From assembly GCF_002878395.1 (NCBI RefSeq), contig NC_061114.1, forward strand, positions 161,576,631 to 161,640,630: a DNA stretch of 64,000 bases, written 5' to 3'. Every line of letters starts with the position of its first letter. The stretch's first letter is position 1. Of this stretch, positions 1-11,843 are shown one piece after another. Under the pieces are notes generated by a model that saw nothing but the letters and a program-made list of their open reading frames with translations, was not told the origin of the DNA and did no database searches. Source of the DNA: Capsicum annuum. Its lineage: Eukaryota > Streptophyta > Magnoliopsida > Solanales > Solanaceae. A program made the translations under genes and the position numbers.

Positions 1-299
1 ACCATGTCCAACCTCACAACAAAACTAGTAGATACATATAAAAAAGTAAACCAAGATTAAGTAATACAGTGGACAACTTGTCACAGATAAGAGTAGTACT
101 TGTAATAACTATATCTAATGACTCTGCCTTAGATTTTTATACAAAGCATATTAATGGTCCCTATCACTAATTTAAGTATCACTCCTACCAAGTTGAGTAC
201 CATCTCAATCTATATTTCTATCACCTCAGTTAGGTTATTACTACTTCTACTTTCCCAGTGACCATCATGGCCACAGTGTGAATGACATCCATAATTACT

Positions 300-1260
300 A
301 CCACCTTCTCTACCTGCTGTAGTTGGATATCAGAGATCCTTTTGATGACTCAATTAACCAGACTACCAAAATTTAGGATAATACCTCTAAATTTAACTAA
401 TACCATTGTATTTGTAGTATATATCATACAAGATGGGTCACTAAACTGAAGAAGATAAATTAATGTAACTAGTAATATCTCAAGATAGGTAGTTGGCTTC
501 TGACGGACCCCTAATAGACACCTACATTACTGACTAAATGGAATATTTATAGTACCCCTATTATCTCTTACACAAAGAATGAACCATTAAAGTTTCCATA
601 TTTGCCGACTTTTTTTCTTCTATCTTAGCATTACTCTCTTGTTCCATACCCTCTAACTTCTTAAAAAAATCAACCATCTCCTAGGACTTTCTAGAAGATG
701 TCATCTGAAATACAAACATCTAGAGACCTATTAACAAAATAATGAATCCTCTTAATTTTATTATGTAGCAATTGTAAGAATGTCAAGATAGTGAGAGGAA
801 TTTGTGATATACTCCCCCAGTCAATACTAGTAAACTCATTTTTTCCTATCACTAAAGGTATGAGGAATATATTTTTGTAAAAAAAAACAATAAAACTGAA
901 TCCATGTCAATCAAAGCAACTCGGTTTCCCTACACTGTATGTAGGCCCCCATCACATCTTGATATCTTTCTGAAACTGAAAAGTGATAAAATCCACTCTA
1001 TATCTCTCAACCACTCCCACCTTATGAATTACGAACATATAGGTATCCTAAAACTTAGTTCTATGAAAAATAAGAGGCTTCATCTTGACAAACTTACAAA
1101 AAAAATCATGCTCACCTTTGATTATCACTAGACCTACTACACATCACATAAAGACATCCGACTATGATGTCTTATCTATAAGAGGAGATATAGTAGAAAC
1201 ATATTATAATCTCAAATATTAAACTATAGGAGCTATGTTTCTTTCCAACCCACTCAAAAA
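300..1260 (-). pseudogene. Degenerate Ty3/Gypsy gag fragment (element G)
   Basis: I translated the minus strand and saw the usual order of a plant Gypsy capsid domain, heavily interrupted. Near 1000-930 there is a YRVDF-like then TFQFQ-like stretch and a W-W pair. Near 870-830 there is a FTKIY-like stretch, near 830-740 an EFTSIDWGS stretch, and near 740-710 a RIHYFVNRSL stretch. These match in order the conserved blocks of gag in chromovirus-type elements. Several stops and frame changes make it non-functional. The plus-strand ORF at 904-1131 is a shadow of this relic. The region left of 300 probably continues the same gag but I could not align it. Seen: motif order. Inferred: family and orientation. 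Confidence 0.5.
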
Positions 1261-1617
1261 GCTCAAAACCTATTAAATCTTGTCTAAAGATATCTAAATT
1301 GGAGTTACACCTCTTTTAACTAGTGTTGACTTATCCTAAACTAGTATTTCCTTATCATGTATTGTTATCAATCCATACTTTGATATTTTAGGAATATACT
1401 TAGGTGGGGGTGAAGATTATGACCTTTCCTAAGCCAATCCTATGGCTGAAGCCCTACCCCTGATAGGTATTGCTCTCCTTTCTTGATATCTTTCATCCCT
1501 TTATTATCTTCTACTACAATTTAAACCCTAATAATAAGCTTGGTACCTTTATTCTAGTTCTATTTACTCTTTCTCTCACCATCTATTATAATAAGAATAA
1601 TAATAAGTTAGATACCA
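1261..1617. other. AT-rich gap between gag relic and LTR-like DNA
   Basis: No ORF or recognised domain. A weak match to the plant initiator-Met primer site, read on the minus strand, lies at 1605-1618 (TTGGTATC followed by divergent bases). If real, this stretch is the 5' untranslated leader and gag start of relic G. Confidence 0.3.
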
Positions 1618-3302
1618 ATTGAAATCATGTAATAGCACAAAAAAGAAAAGAAATTAAGTTTCTTATAGTGTCTTATTATAATTAACCTTTTCATTATTAG
1701 TATAAGTCTGGCATACAAAAATTTGGGCTAAGTATTCCCCAAATTAATAGTTAGAAATTTTAGGCTAGGCTAGGCTAGTCTTGGCCAAAATCTAAGTGAG
1801 ATATGGTCTAGAGAAATTCAGCAATAGATTAGAGAAATATGAAAGGATTTAATATGCTTTTATGTTAGCTAAGACAATAAGTAATCCATAGGATATTTTA
1901 GAAGTGAATTCGGATAAGTAGAACTCCCGATGTTGAACTTGACGTAAAGGGCTTATTCCGAAATATCAAGGTTTGAAGGTGCATTGTGAAAAAGTCTAAA
2001 ATAGGAAAATCCCAAGTTTTTGCCTCACCACACCATCTATAGCTGGCGTCAAGCCTCTATAACTACACTATTATAGGATGAATTTTCTCGCTATAGAGGG
2101 AGTCAATATTGGTCAGTCCCGCCATCGTGGGCAAATTCCACTATAACAAGGTTGTTATAATGGGATATGGCCACTATGGCGGGATATACTTGGATTTATG
2201 TAGAAAAATACCCCACAACATTTTTTGAACTCATTTTGGAAAGGGCTTAGAAAATTTTGGGTGAATTCCACCCAATTTAATCCAAATTCTTTGTAAAGGT
2301 AAGTGATTCATTTCATTAATTCACAGTTCAATTGTCAACTACTATAATCACTAGTTTTTAGGGTTTTGGGGATTATTTGACTTAATTAGCCAAAATTCTA
2401 ATGCAACAAGTGAATTGGATAGAAAAACCTTAGGTTTTAGTTAAAAATGGCTAATTTACTCTTGCATGTTTATAATTCACTATTGTAACATTGAAATTAG
2501 TAGGATTAGGTGGAATTATGGTAGAAAAACCTTAGACTGGAAGAATAATCATGAATTTTTCCTTGGGGTTTCAAGATTAAGTTATAATCCTTGATATTGT
2601 AGGTCAATGGTTGATTATTGTTATATTCATACTTTTAGACCACAATCAAGTTGAGGTTGCAAGAAAAGGAAAAGTATAAGTTTGTTAGGTCATTTCAGGC
2701 TTGGATTGAGGTAGGTAATAGTTTAAAGTACTTAAAAATCCAACTTGTTTTATGTGTGCATGCTAACTATTCCTTTTTATTACTTGTTATAATACATGTT
2801 AAAGGAAAGGAAAAGACTAATTGATATCCTAAGTATTAATCACATAAAAACTATATAAAAAGATTGTTGGTTGCTACAAGTGTTAAATCTATTATCATTA
2901 TGGTTGGGATTATTGTGATATCTGTCATATTATTCTGGGATGTATCAGTAATTAGACATCTCTATGAGATTGGTTGGTATAAGGTTGGCAGACTCTTAAT
3001 ATATGGGATTTGGTACATGGACAAGAGCTCATCCCCTAAAGGTCATGGCTAGTGGGAGACTATAAGACCTTTAGAATATATGTACAAGGTATAAGTGAGT
3101 GTGATGGTTCCTTGAATAAACTAGGGATCATGTGTTTATTTTCTACATTGGCTCCTTGAGTAAACCGGGCTTAAGTGTTGACTTGTTATTTTGGTTCCTT
3201 GAATGAACTACACGTGTGTTTACTTACTATATTTGGTTTGTTGAGGTAAAGCAGAATTCATGATTATTGTTATACCTTTTTGTGGAATGAATCCTTGAGT
3301 GG
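1618..3302 (-). repeat. LTR-like sequence of relic G
   Basis: No gene. The stretch has the layout seen in the LTRs of elements C, D and E. Near-palindromic short words around CTATAG / CGCTATAG and CCACTATGGCGGG occur at about 2030-2190. Long AT-rich DNA follows. At 3100-3240 three loose copies of a GGTTCCTTGAATAAACT-type unit occur about 45 bp apart. Element A interrupts it at 3303, and 13290-13364 looks like its continuation. The strand is uncertain: the gag relic argues for minus, the word-then-AT-rich layout for plus. Confidence 0.35.
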
Positions 3303-4732
3303 TGATCAATGCCCAAAATACACCTTCAATTGAGGATAAAGGGGTCATTGTCAAGTAAAGTAACCCAACTAGGTTAGGGTCAAACCCACAGGGAAGACTT
3401 GGACTTATATTTCTGGTTTACTGAACTCCACAGGCAAAACTAAAAGTAAATGGGGGGTTTGTTGTAACAATCTCAAGCAAGTAATAGTATGTAACTTTGT
3501 TTGTAATTAGTCAGAGATGAACACTAGGACTATGTTCCCCCTGGCTTCTCAAATTCGTAGGTTTATCATGCTTTGTTGAACCAGCCCAATACCTTGCATG
3601 CACAATATGATTAAGTTATGTACTATCAGCTGTCTTGTGGACTCATTGAAGGATTTCATCCTTTACCTTTTGAGTCTCAGGATGTCGTATCACTAACCCT
3701 TATCCTAGATCCCAGATAACTATTACCTTTAGAGTCTCAAGTTATTAGATAATAGATAACCATCATAAATAGATAATACTGATTAGCCTAGCTCAACACT
3801 TAATATTAAAATTACTATTATTATTATCTTTTCCTAGTCACTGCTCCTCTAGTGGATGAAGTAGCAATAATCTAGGAGGGATCCTAATGTTTACAACGAT
3901 AGAGCGTCTATCAAATCAAAGATAATACAATACCTGCACAAGTACTGGTTCAAAACAACTTTACGCTTCCTCTACTTCATTAATCTTCTAAGGTTCCTAC
4001 AACCCTAGCTCTAGTCTTTATCCACTTATGCTTGTGAAACAATCAATTGAATTCATGATGAAAAGGATTAAACAATATCACAATAATCAACAAGTAAAAC
4101 CCAAAGTCTATAACTAAATTATCAACCAAAAGCAATCCCAAGATCAAAATTGAATCTTGGAATCGAATATATGTTTATAAGTATTAATAGTGTATAACCT
4201 AACTGCAAAACGTCAAAAGGGTATATATAGGATATAAGGAAAACCTAAAAATCAAAACTCGAATGAAAAAGGAAATTTGAGGTTGGTGGTTACTTACTTA
4301 GGCCATATACGGACCGTATGTAACACATAAGGACCATATACAGACCTAGGTAAGTGCCAGAACTTCTACATAGATCCTGCAACTCTCTGGACTTGGATGT
4401 CTGTAACTTACAGTGGTCATATATGAATTGTATATACCACATAAGAACCATAGGTGCCCTTAACAAAGTCTTCTTTTTCCTACTTTTAAGCCTCTGGACT
4501 TCTAGTTTTGATAATACTTTGATCACCTATGCCCGGTAAGCGTCATATATGTCAAAAATAGCCTCGGTAAGTAGCCAAAAATTTCAATTTTCATCTTTTT
4601 TAGTTTAGCATCCAAAACCTAATTTCTTACAAAATATATCCAAAACATATCATATCTCACAAAACAACCTAAGAAATTTGCATATTTTCATCATTTTAAT
4701 CGTATAAAGTGCTATAAATCTATAGCAAATCA
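3303..4732 (-). repeat. Element A 3' LTR
   Basis: Direct repeat of 11844-13289; both share the GCCCAAA..ACACCT start and the agtgctataaat end. On the minus strand it holds, in order, near-palindromic ATACGGACCGTAT-type words (4480-4297), a TATA-like box at about 4232-4218 and a long transcribed part. It begins TGAT and ends ATCA, the expected TG/CA ends. Confidence 0.85.
4215..4480 (-). promoter_or_regulatory. Dyad-word array and TATA-like box of element A 3' LTR
   Basis: Between 4297 and 4480 the word ATACGGACCGTAT and decayed relatives recur: 4303-4320, about 4330-4346, and about 4418-4455. On the minus strand they are followed about 70-80 bp later by a CTATATATACCC box (about 4218-4232). 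The other LTR carries the same arrangement (words 12849-13006, TATA-like box about 12771-12786). A U3 promoter role is inferred from position. Confidence 0.55.
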
Positions 4733-6369
4733 ACACCCTCAACTTAGAATATTTGCATGTCCTCAAGCAACACAACAAAACAGAGAAACAACATGATATT
4801 TAACTAGAATAATCTAAGCTATCTAAGGCAGGGAATCATCACTTTAAGCTCAAACACTTTTATCCCATCCTATTTAACAATTTCAAAACCAACTGTGTAT
4901 AGACATAAAGCACAAGAGTCTGACATAATGGGATTAAGATATGTAAATTACATTAGCAATAGAGAACCGGGAATATATACAAGTTACACTACCCAAATAA
5001 GTAAGCAGCTAGCAATACAACCCATGTGCCCTAACAACAAAAAAGTCCCACTCACTCATATGGAATAATATATGTCAATGCGGGGACGGTAAAAATATAC
5101 TCATGCTCAAAAGAGAAGTTCTACCGATGCATATCAGATACCACACTCTTGCCCTTATTTTCTTTACCTTGGTTTTCAGGCGGTCAAGTTAGGATCATTA
5201 TAGGACTTTATTTGGCTTATAATATAAGCTTGAGGGTTGGTGTGGTACATATGGATATATCAAGTGATTAAGCCTCCTTGGCACTACACTAACTTTGGGG
5301 TCCACACTTTAACCAATTTCCTTTTATTTCACCCTTATTTGTCCATTTTATTCTTTAATGCACATTCAAATTGGGTGTGGTTTCTTTTATTCCTTTTTTC
5401 TCTTTGTCTTTTCTTTTTTCACACATTTTTTCATTTTTTTATTTTTATTTTTATACTAAACCCTACCTTACTATCTCTTTCTCTTATTTTACCCTTCTTC
5501 ATACCCACTTTACATCATGCACCCTATTATAACCACCCTCAACTTAGGCGATTTGCCTGAGTTGAGGTGCATAATGTCCAAGGAGGATTAGGGCCAAAAT
5601 AGGTTAATTGCAACACAAATGGGAAGGTGAAAGGTGTAACAAAAAAAATAGGTTATAGGCTCAAAAATAGGGATCAAAGGATACTTTTTCAAATTCGAAA
5701 AGTCACTTAGACTAAAAGTGGACTATAATAAAAAATGGCCTATGTACATTTCCTAATCGACTATCTTATAACCTAGGCAAGACTAACAGGGTAAGTTCTA
5801 GATTTAACAAACAAAAAAAATTAAGTTGCATCCCACACACACACGGAACAAGGTCACATCACAAGCTACTACCTATTTGATTCATGCACAAGTTAGCTAT
5901 GATTATCATGTCCCTAGTTCTATTGTCATAATAAGATCCACAAAGACCATACATATACATTCGCATAGTTCTAAAAAAAGCTTTTTGAAGGGTTATAATT
6001 TTTTTCAAAAAGAAATACAAAAACATGACAACTGCCCTAACTACTAAAACTTTCTTAATTACATAAAAAAATACAATATAAAACACAACACATCATTACA
6101 CATATTTTAAACCTAGACATGTCGGTTCTACAACCATACCGCGACTGACAGGAAATGAAACACAGCAACAAAAACTCATGGTGTCTATGGTACACCCCCA
6201 CCCCTAACTAAAAGACTGTACACTATCCATAATGTGCTAAAATAATGTAAACAAGGGAATAAAGACATACCTGGGATACACTAGGTGTCTGTGTCATGGT
6301 CAATACAAGCAATACCTAATTTACCATCGCGGCATGAATTAGTTGCCTTGGCTACTCAGACTTAGCCAA
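4733..6369 (-). other. Element A 3' untranslated region
   Basis: No coding domain recognised. It starts beside the LTR with a stretch that is purine-rich on the minus strand (4733-4746), the likely polypurine tract. It holds a long pyrimidine run on the plus strand (about 5395-5455) and a hairpin (5537-5567). The same order occurs in region B (14900-16440) and at the start of element F (63271-64000), so this leader-like stretch is conserved across the clade. The plus-strand ORFs at 5237-5560 and 5826-6047 are low-complexity and not credible genes. Confidence 0.65.
5537..5567. other. Hairpin in element A 3' UTR
   Basis: A 13-bp stem (CCTCAACTTAGGC paired with GCCTGAGTTGAGG, one G-T type mismatch) encloses a short ATTT-containing loop. 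The equivalent hairpin in region B at 15686-15716 is a perfect 12-bp stem. Confidence 0.7.
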
Positions 6370-7400
6370 GGTCCATCTCAATATAGACTTTCACTTCCTT
6401 AAGGTTTCCCATGTAGTGCTTCACCAGCTACCTATTCACCTTGAATGGGACTTCACCATCATACTTTATATCTTTAGCACCATGTAGGAATACCCAAACT
6501 AATGTGAATAGACCATACCACCTAAACTTCAGCCTGATAGGGAACAGGCAAAGTCTTGAATTATACAACAAGACCAAATCACCAAGTTCAAACACCATTT
6601 CTCGATTTTCTTGTCGTGATAAACTTTATTCTTTCTTTGTATGTAGTAGAGCTCTCATAAGAATGGAGCCAAAATTTATCCAACTCATTACCCTTACTCA
6701 ATCTCAAGTTTGTTATATCACGCAACTCAAAATTTATCCTTTTGAATGCCTATAGTATTTTATGCTCAAGTTCAACCGGCAAGTGGCATGCCTTGTTGTT
6801 CACCAGCTGATATGGTAAGGCACCTATGGGAGTCTTATAATCTATCTGGTGGGCCAACAATGCATCATCTAACTTTTTTAATCATTCAGTCCTGTTAGCA
6901 TTCATAGCTTTGGCCAATACAGACTTGATCTCTCTATTGGAAACTTCGACTTGCCTGATTGTCTGAGGATAGTAAGGTGTTTCCACCTTGTGCCTTACAC
7001 CACATTTATCAATCATGGCCTTGAACAATCGATTAAAAAAGTGAGACCCGCCATCACTAATAATTGCACATGGAGTGCCAAATCGAGAGAAGATGTTTTT
7101 CTTTAGAAAGGCAATGACACTTCTACCTTCATTGTCTGGAAGCACAATTTCCTCCACCCATTTTGAAACATAGTTAACTGCTACTAGAATATACCTCATG
7201 CTATAGGATCTCACAAACAGTCCCATGAAATCAATCCCCCACACAATAAATAGCTTTAACACTAAAATAGATGTTGTGAGAGTTCATAGAATCATAAAAT
7301 ATTTCCCTGATGCTGACATTAGTCATAAGGTTGGGCAAAATTGTAAGAATCCTTATAAATTATAGGCTAATAAAACACACACTACAAAATTTTATGGGTT
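6370..7400 (-). pseudogene. Element A integrase
   Basis: The best-preserved part of A's pol. The open stretch 7262-6882 reads WGIDFMG (first catalytic Asp), then a YVSKWVEE-type block, then RFGTP and AIISDGGSHF (second Asp), then YYPQT and QVEVSNREIK (catalytic Glu). These are the D,D(35)E core landmarks of Athila/Tat integrases. The C-terminal part continues toward 6370 in other frames, with stops. The zinc-binding N-terminus near 7400 is degraded. The protein would insert the cDNA into the genome. All three catalytic acids survive here, but the ORF is only 126 residues, so it is not functional. Confidence 0.85.
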
Positions 7401-7633
7401 GTGCGGGTACCATTATGACGACCCCCAACTGGTGATGAATGAAAAACTTCAAGAATGTTCTTCATCTCCACCTTCGGGATATATCTCTGAATAACCCTAT
7501 CCTCATAAACCCTAAAAAGATATCGATCATACCAAAAGAACTTCCTCACCTCATGCATAAATCTCCTACGTTGTTGGAAGGATTGGTCTTCCGAGATAAG
7601 GTCACTTTCTAAATAGTTGGAAATATCATCAAA

Positions 7634-9060
7634 CTAGGGAATTAAGTCTTGAGATGTTGCCAAGACCCAATCATTTGGAAAAGTATCATCTATTTCAATC
7701 TCACCCCATACTTTATGCATTGCCACTTCCTCAAGCCTAGACAAGTGATCTACAACTTGGTTTTCAGTGCCTTTTTGGTCCTTTACTTTAAAATTAAACT
7801 CTTGCAGAAAGAGAATCCAGTGAATCAATCTCATTCAAATATTTTTTGACATCAAGTACCTCGAGGCTTCATGGTTAGTGTGGACTATGACTTTTTCCCA
7901 ATCAAATAAGACCAAAATTTTTTGAAGGCAAAAACTACCCTAAGCAACTCTTACTTTGTAACTATACAGTTATTTCATGTGGAGTTTAATGCCTTGCTAG
8001 CATAGTAAATAGGGTGAAGGATCTTCTCTCTCTGTTGGCCTAAGAAAGCACCTAAGACTACTCCACTCACATCACGTATGACCTCAAAGGGTGCAGACCA
8101 ATCATGGGACACAATGATAGGAGCCAAAATCAATTGCTTCTTTAGGCACTTGAAGGCTTCCAAGCATGCATCATCAAACAAAAATTTCACCTCTTTCTCT
8201 AAAAGCTTGCATAAAGGATTTTCTATCTTAGTTAAGTCCTTGTTGAAACTCCTATAAAAACCTATATGGACCAAAAACTCTATATATCTCTAACTAGAAT
8301 TGGTGGTGGTAAATTTTTAATTACCTCAATCTTAGATTTTTCCACCTCAATTCCCTATTTGGCAATATTGTGCCTGAGAATAATACCTTTTTATACCATA
8401 AAATGGTAATTTTCCCAATTCAGCACCAAGTTGCACTCTTCACATCTCTGCATTGTACTAGATAGATGTGCCAAACAATCCTCAAAGAATTCCCCAACTA
8501 CTGAAAATCATCCACGAAGACCTCGATTATGTCCTCCACCATATCAAAAAATATAGACATCACGCATTGTTGAAAGGTGGAAAGAGCATTGTGTAACCCA
8601 AACAAAATTCTATTGAATTCAAAAGTCCTGTAGGGGCAAGTAAATGTCATCTTTTATTAGTCCTCAGGAGCTATAGTGATCTGATTATAACTTGAGTACC
8701 GGTCAAGAAAACAATAGCAACCCCCGCCTGCTAGCCTATCAAATATCTATTCCATAAAAGTCAAGGGAAGTGGTCCTTCTGGGTCTAAGTATTCAACTTT
8801 CTATAATCCATGAAAACTCTCCAACCGATCGCAGGTCTCATGGGCACAAGATTATGTTTCTTATTTGAAACTATTGTACCCTTCTTTGGCATGCATTGAA
8901 CTGGTCTAACCCACTTGTTGTCTTCAATGGGGTAAACCATTCCAGCATCTAACTATTTGATAGTTTTTTTCTTCACAATCTCCTACATATGAGGATTTAA
9001 TCTGTGTTGATGTTCAATGTTGGGAACATATTTTGGTTTAAGCTTTATTTTGTGAGTACA
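7634..9060 (-). pseudogene. Element A reverse transcriptase and RNase H
   Basis: Minus-strand fragments follow the RT-RNase H order. The RT catalytic box is at about 8518-8502, reading FVDDF followed at once by a stop. The open stretch 8274-7975 covers the RT thumb/RNase H boundary (YRSFNKDLTKIENPLCKLL, then a YYASKAL-like end). The open stretch 7834-7634 is the end of RNase H and linker, with WILFLQEF and DHLSRLEE. Frameshifts separate the pieces. In life this enzyme copies element RNA into cDNA. Dead copy; clade assigned from FVDDF-type and LLQEF-type motifs known in Athila/Tat. Confidence 0.85.
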
Positions 9061-9512
9061 AATACCTGGTGAAATTCCCATAATATATATTGTGATACAA
9101 CCAATGGCTCTTTTGAACCTCTACAATACGAATATCAACTCTTCCACCTATGACTCTGGCAAATCTACAATAATAATCATGGTTAAGGTATTATTGGCCC
9201 CCAATAATGCATATTGTAAATGAGGTAAGAGGGCCTTCAATTCCAAAATCGGTGGCTCCTTAATGGATGGTTTTGCAGGAGGTATGGTTCCATTTTTTAA
9301 ATCAAGATCCATCTTTTTTTAGAATAGGTGTAAGAACCACTACCATGCAATGCTTTAACCATTTCATTGTATTATTTGATGCCATCACTCTCAAAATTCA
9401 TGATTACCCCAACTAATGCTTTGACCCTAGGTCTCTCTTCAATAGGTACAATCTCTACATCAACATCATTATCAATAGTATCTATCATCGACACCACTTT
9501 CATAATATCTGG

Positions 9513-9860
9513 TTACTGCACTGTTAAACATACATCAAAAACTACTTGCTCGTCATTCATTTTAAAGCTTATCTCCTCCAAGTTCATATTAATCAATACC
9601 CTACCCGTGGATAGAAAGGCTTTACCTAATAAAATAGGGGATTGAACGTCCCCTTTATAGTCAAGAACCATGAAATCTATTGGGAATATAAGGGATGCTA
9701 GCTTTACTTCTACATTGTATAAAACACCTACTGGTTTCTTCATAGATAAGTCAGCCATCAATAGCTTCTTGGATATAGGTTTGAGTGCCCCCGTCCCCAA
9801 CAGCTTGTATACCACCAATGGCACTGACTCTCAAATTACGCAAAGTTTGTTTGATATTTA
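9513..9860 (-). pseudogene. Element A aspartic protease domain
   Basis: Open minus-strand stretch of 103 residues. It begins MPLVVYKLLG (the block after the active-site Asp loop), then PVGVLYNVEVKL, then FPIDFMVLDY, then PILLGKAFLSTGRVLINM. This is the pattern of Athila/Tat retroviral-type proteases. The active-site triad region just upstream, at about 9830-9860, is not intact. It would cleave the Gag-Pol precursor. It matters for comparison: region B has no counterpart between its gag end and RT start. Confidence 0.8.
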
Positions 9861-11745
9861 AATAACTAATAAAACATGAAATAGTGACCACCCCAGGGTC
9901 CTCCTTTTTTCCTACTAATGGTACAGAAGGAATCGTGCTATAATAGTGCACACTATCATTAGGCTCATCAGTGACCCAGTCATAGCTATTGTCAATCTCA
10001 TAATTATTATCAAAAAATGTTAACTTTTCAAGATTTGCCTCAGTTGTTTCATAGATCACATAACTATCATTCTTTAACTCCTTATTAGTGATCATAAGGG
10101 ATCACCGATAGGCGTACCACTACTAGTGGTAATAGCTAGATGGTGGTTGATGGTTGGAGGACTCTGAACTATGTCACTCAAAAGGGCAACAAGTTGCATC
10201 TAATCTAACATAGCATACATCTGCCCAAACTGTGTCTCTAACTGCTTGATTACTACTGTATGAGAGTCAACCTTCTGTGTCAGACCTAATGTATCAGCCT
10301 TAATCTCCTTAAGTTATGTCTTCTAATTTTTTTGACCCTTCACTATTTTAGACAATAACGCCTCCATTATTGATTTGGTATCATAACTGCTAGGCAAAAT
10401 ATACCTATCTCCCTTCTCCTTATAGTTGTCCTTTCATCTCCAGTCACTATCATGATCCCTATTGTTGTCTTTATATCTATCACATAGTAGTTCTAACCTT
10501 AGTTCCTATGCCCTTTGTCTCGAAAACCCGCTATGCCATAATTAAGATACTTAGCCTCCTCTTTTAAGTATAACTCATAAGCTTTGAAGGTTGAACCTTT
10601 TGAACCTACCACATTCACCTTTTTGGAATTTACCATCGTGAACTGCCTAACTAGTAACCCATTATTTGTCTTTAGCTGTGTAATCTCTTGTGCCACATAC
10701 TCATCAACTGCTCTAGTGTCACCTGAAGATCCAATAACATAAGTACCAATACCTCTCTCAACCTCACGCGTATGCCACCCTCGATTAGTGAGAGAGGTTT
10801 GGTCTAGAACCTAAGAAGATGCTTCCCAGCATAGTCTCATGAACGCTCTTCCAGTGATTATGTCTATCATGGCTCGGGAACTGATGTTCAAGGCTCTGTA
10901 GAATATCTCCAACAAGCTCATCCCTGAAATTTGGTGATTGGGAACCATACTTAACTTTTTCTTAAACTTGAACCAAGCCTTGTACATCAACTCAAAATGA
11001 ATCTATCTAAAATTGTATATCTCATCTTTAAGATTAAACATTCTATCCAAAGGGAAGAACCTATTTATGAATTTCCTACACAACTCATTCCATGTGGTGA
11101 TGGATACTCTCATAAGTTCCCCCAATCATAAAGAAGTTTCTCAGTCAATGAGAAGGGGAACAACCTTAATCTGAGTGCCTCCTCATCTATCCTTGGAATA
11201 GTATAAGAAGTTCAGATCCCAATAATATTAGCAAGGTGCACATTTGCATCGTCTATAGCTGAGCCCAAAAATATACTTTTCAAGTTTAAGAGCTGGATCA
11301 TGGAACTAGGAGGAATGATAGTTTCTATTTCTATTGTCTCAACGTATCCCATATCCTCCTCATCATAATACCGATAAAATTACTATAATTATGGGAGCCC
11401 TTGACCTCGACCACCTTGAAATCCATCTCGATTACCATCAAGTGCTACTCGACAATCAACTATTGGTCTTTTGCTAGCTAACTTTTCCTATTGAGCTAGC
11501 TGAAGCTTTCTTATTCCTTGTCTGTATAGCTGTATCTTCTAATGAATACTTTATCTGTCTATTAGTAATGTTTTGTGGATCAATTAGAGCAAGGGGAGGT
11601 ACAACATTCAGATCATCTCAAACCCTTTCAAAGTGGCCTTCACATACTGGTTTTGTCATTGTATAATTAGGCTGTAACAATCTCTCTGGATTAGGTTTTA
11701 GTTAAAGTAAAGGATTTCCTTGACTTATTTTGTTAGGCATACACC
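9861..11745 (-). pseudogene. Element A gag
   Basis: Minus-strand relic of the structural protein. The 10095-9751 stretch is the gag C-terminus/linker. About 10700-10100 includes a knuckle-poor nucleocapsid region and coiled-coil-like Thr/Gln-rich DNA. About 11350-10800 holds the capsid core, with a DILQSLEHQ-type stretch near 10900. Frames change repeatedly. The start lies near 11745, about 80 bp from the primer site. Assignment rests mainly on position between primer site and protease and on parallel with region B. Confidence 0.65.
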
Positions 11746-11820
11746 GGGATATACCCAACTAAGAACAAAAAAGCAAAACCTATAAACTCCAACAAACATC
11801 AATCAACACTTCACCGTCTT

Positions 11821-11837
11821 CCCTGAAAATGATGCCA
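11821..11837 (-). other. Element A primer binding site (tRNA-Asp, decayed)
   Basis: The plus strand matches the plant tRNA-Asp 3' end at 11 of 17 positions; five of the six differences are transitions. It lies 6 bp from the right LTR edge, as required for the 5' LTR of a minus-strand element. Confidence 0.65.
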
Positions 11838-11843
11838 AATTTT

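Noticed and set aside
1605..1618. Certain primer site for relic G
   Set aside because: Only TTGGTATC matches; the rest diverges, so it is kept as a weak hint only.
4290..4526. Overlapping ORFs on both strands in element A LTR
   Set aside because: Both lie in the dyad-word array of an LTR; openness comes from the repeats, not from coding constraint.
5237..5560. Phe/Leu-rich ORF as a membrane protein
   Set aside because: It is a plus-strand reading of the pyrimidine run conserved in A, B and F; the same happens at 15455-15767 and 63800-64000.
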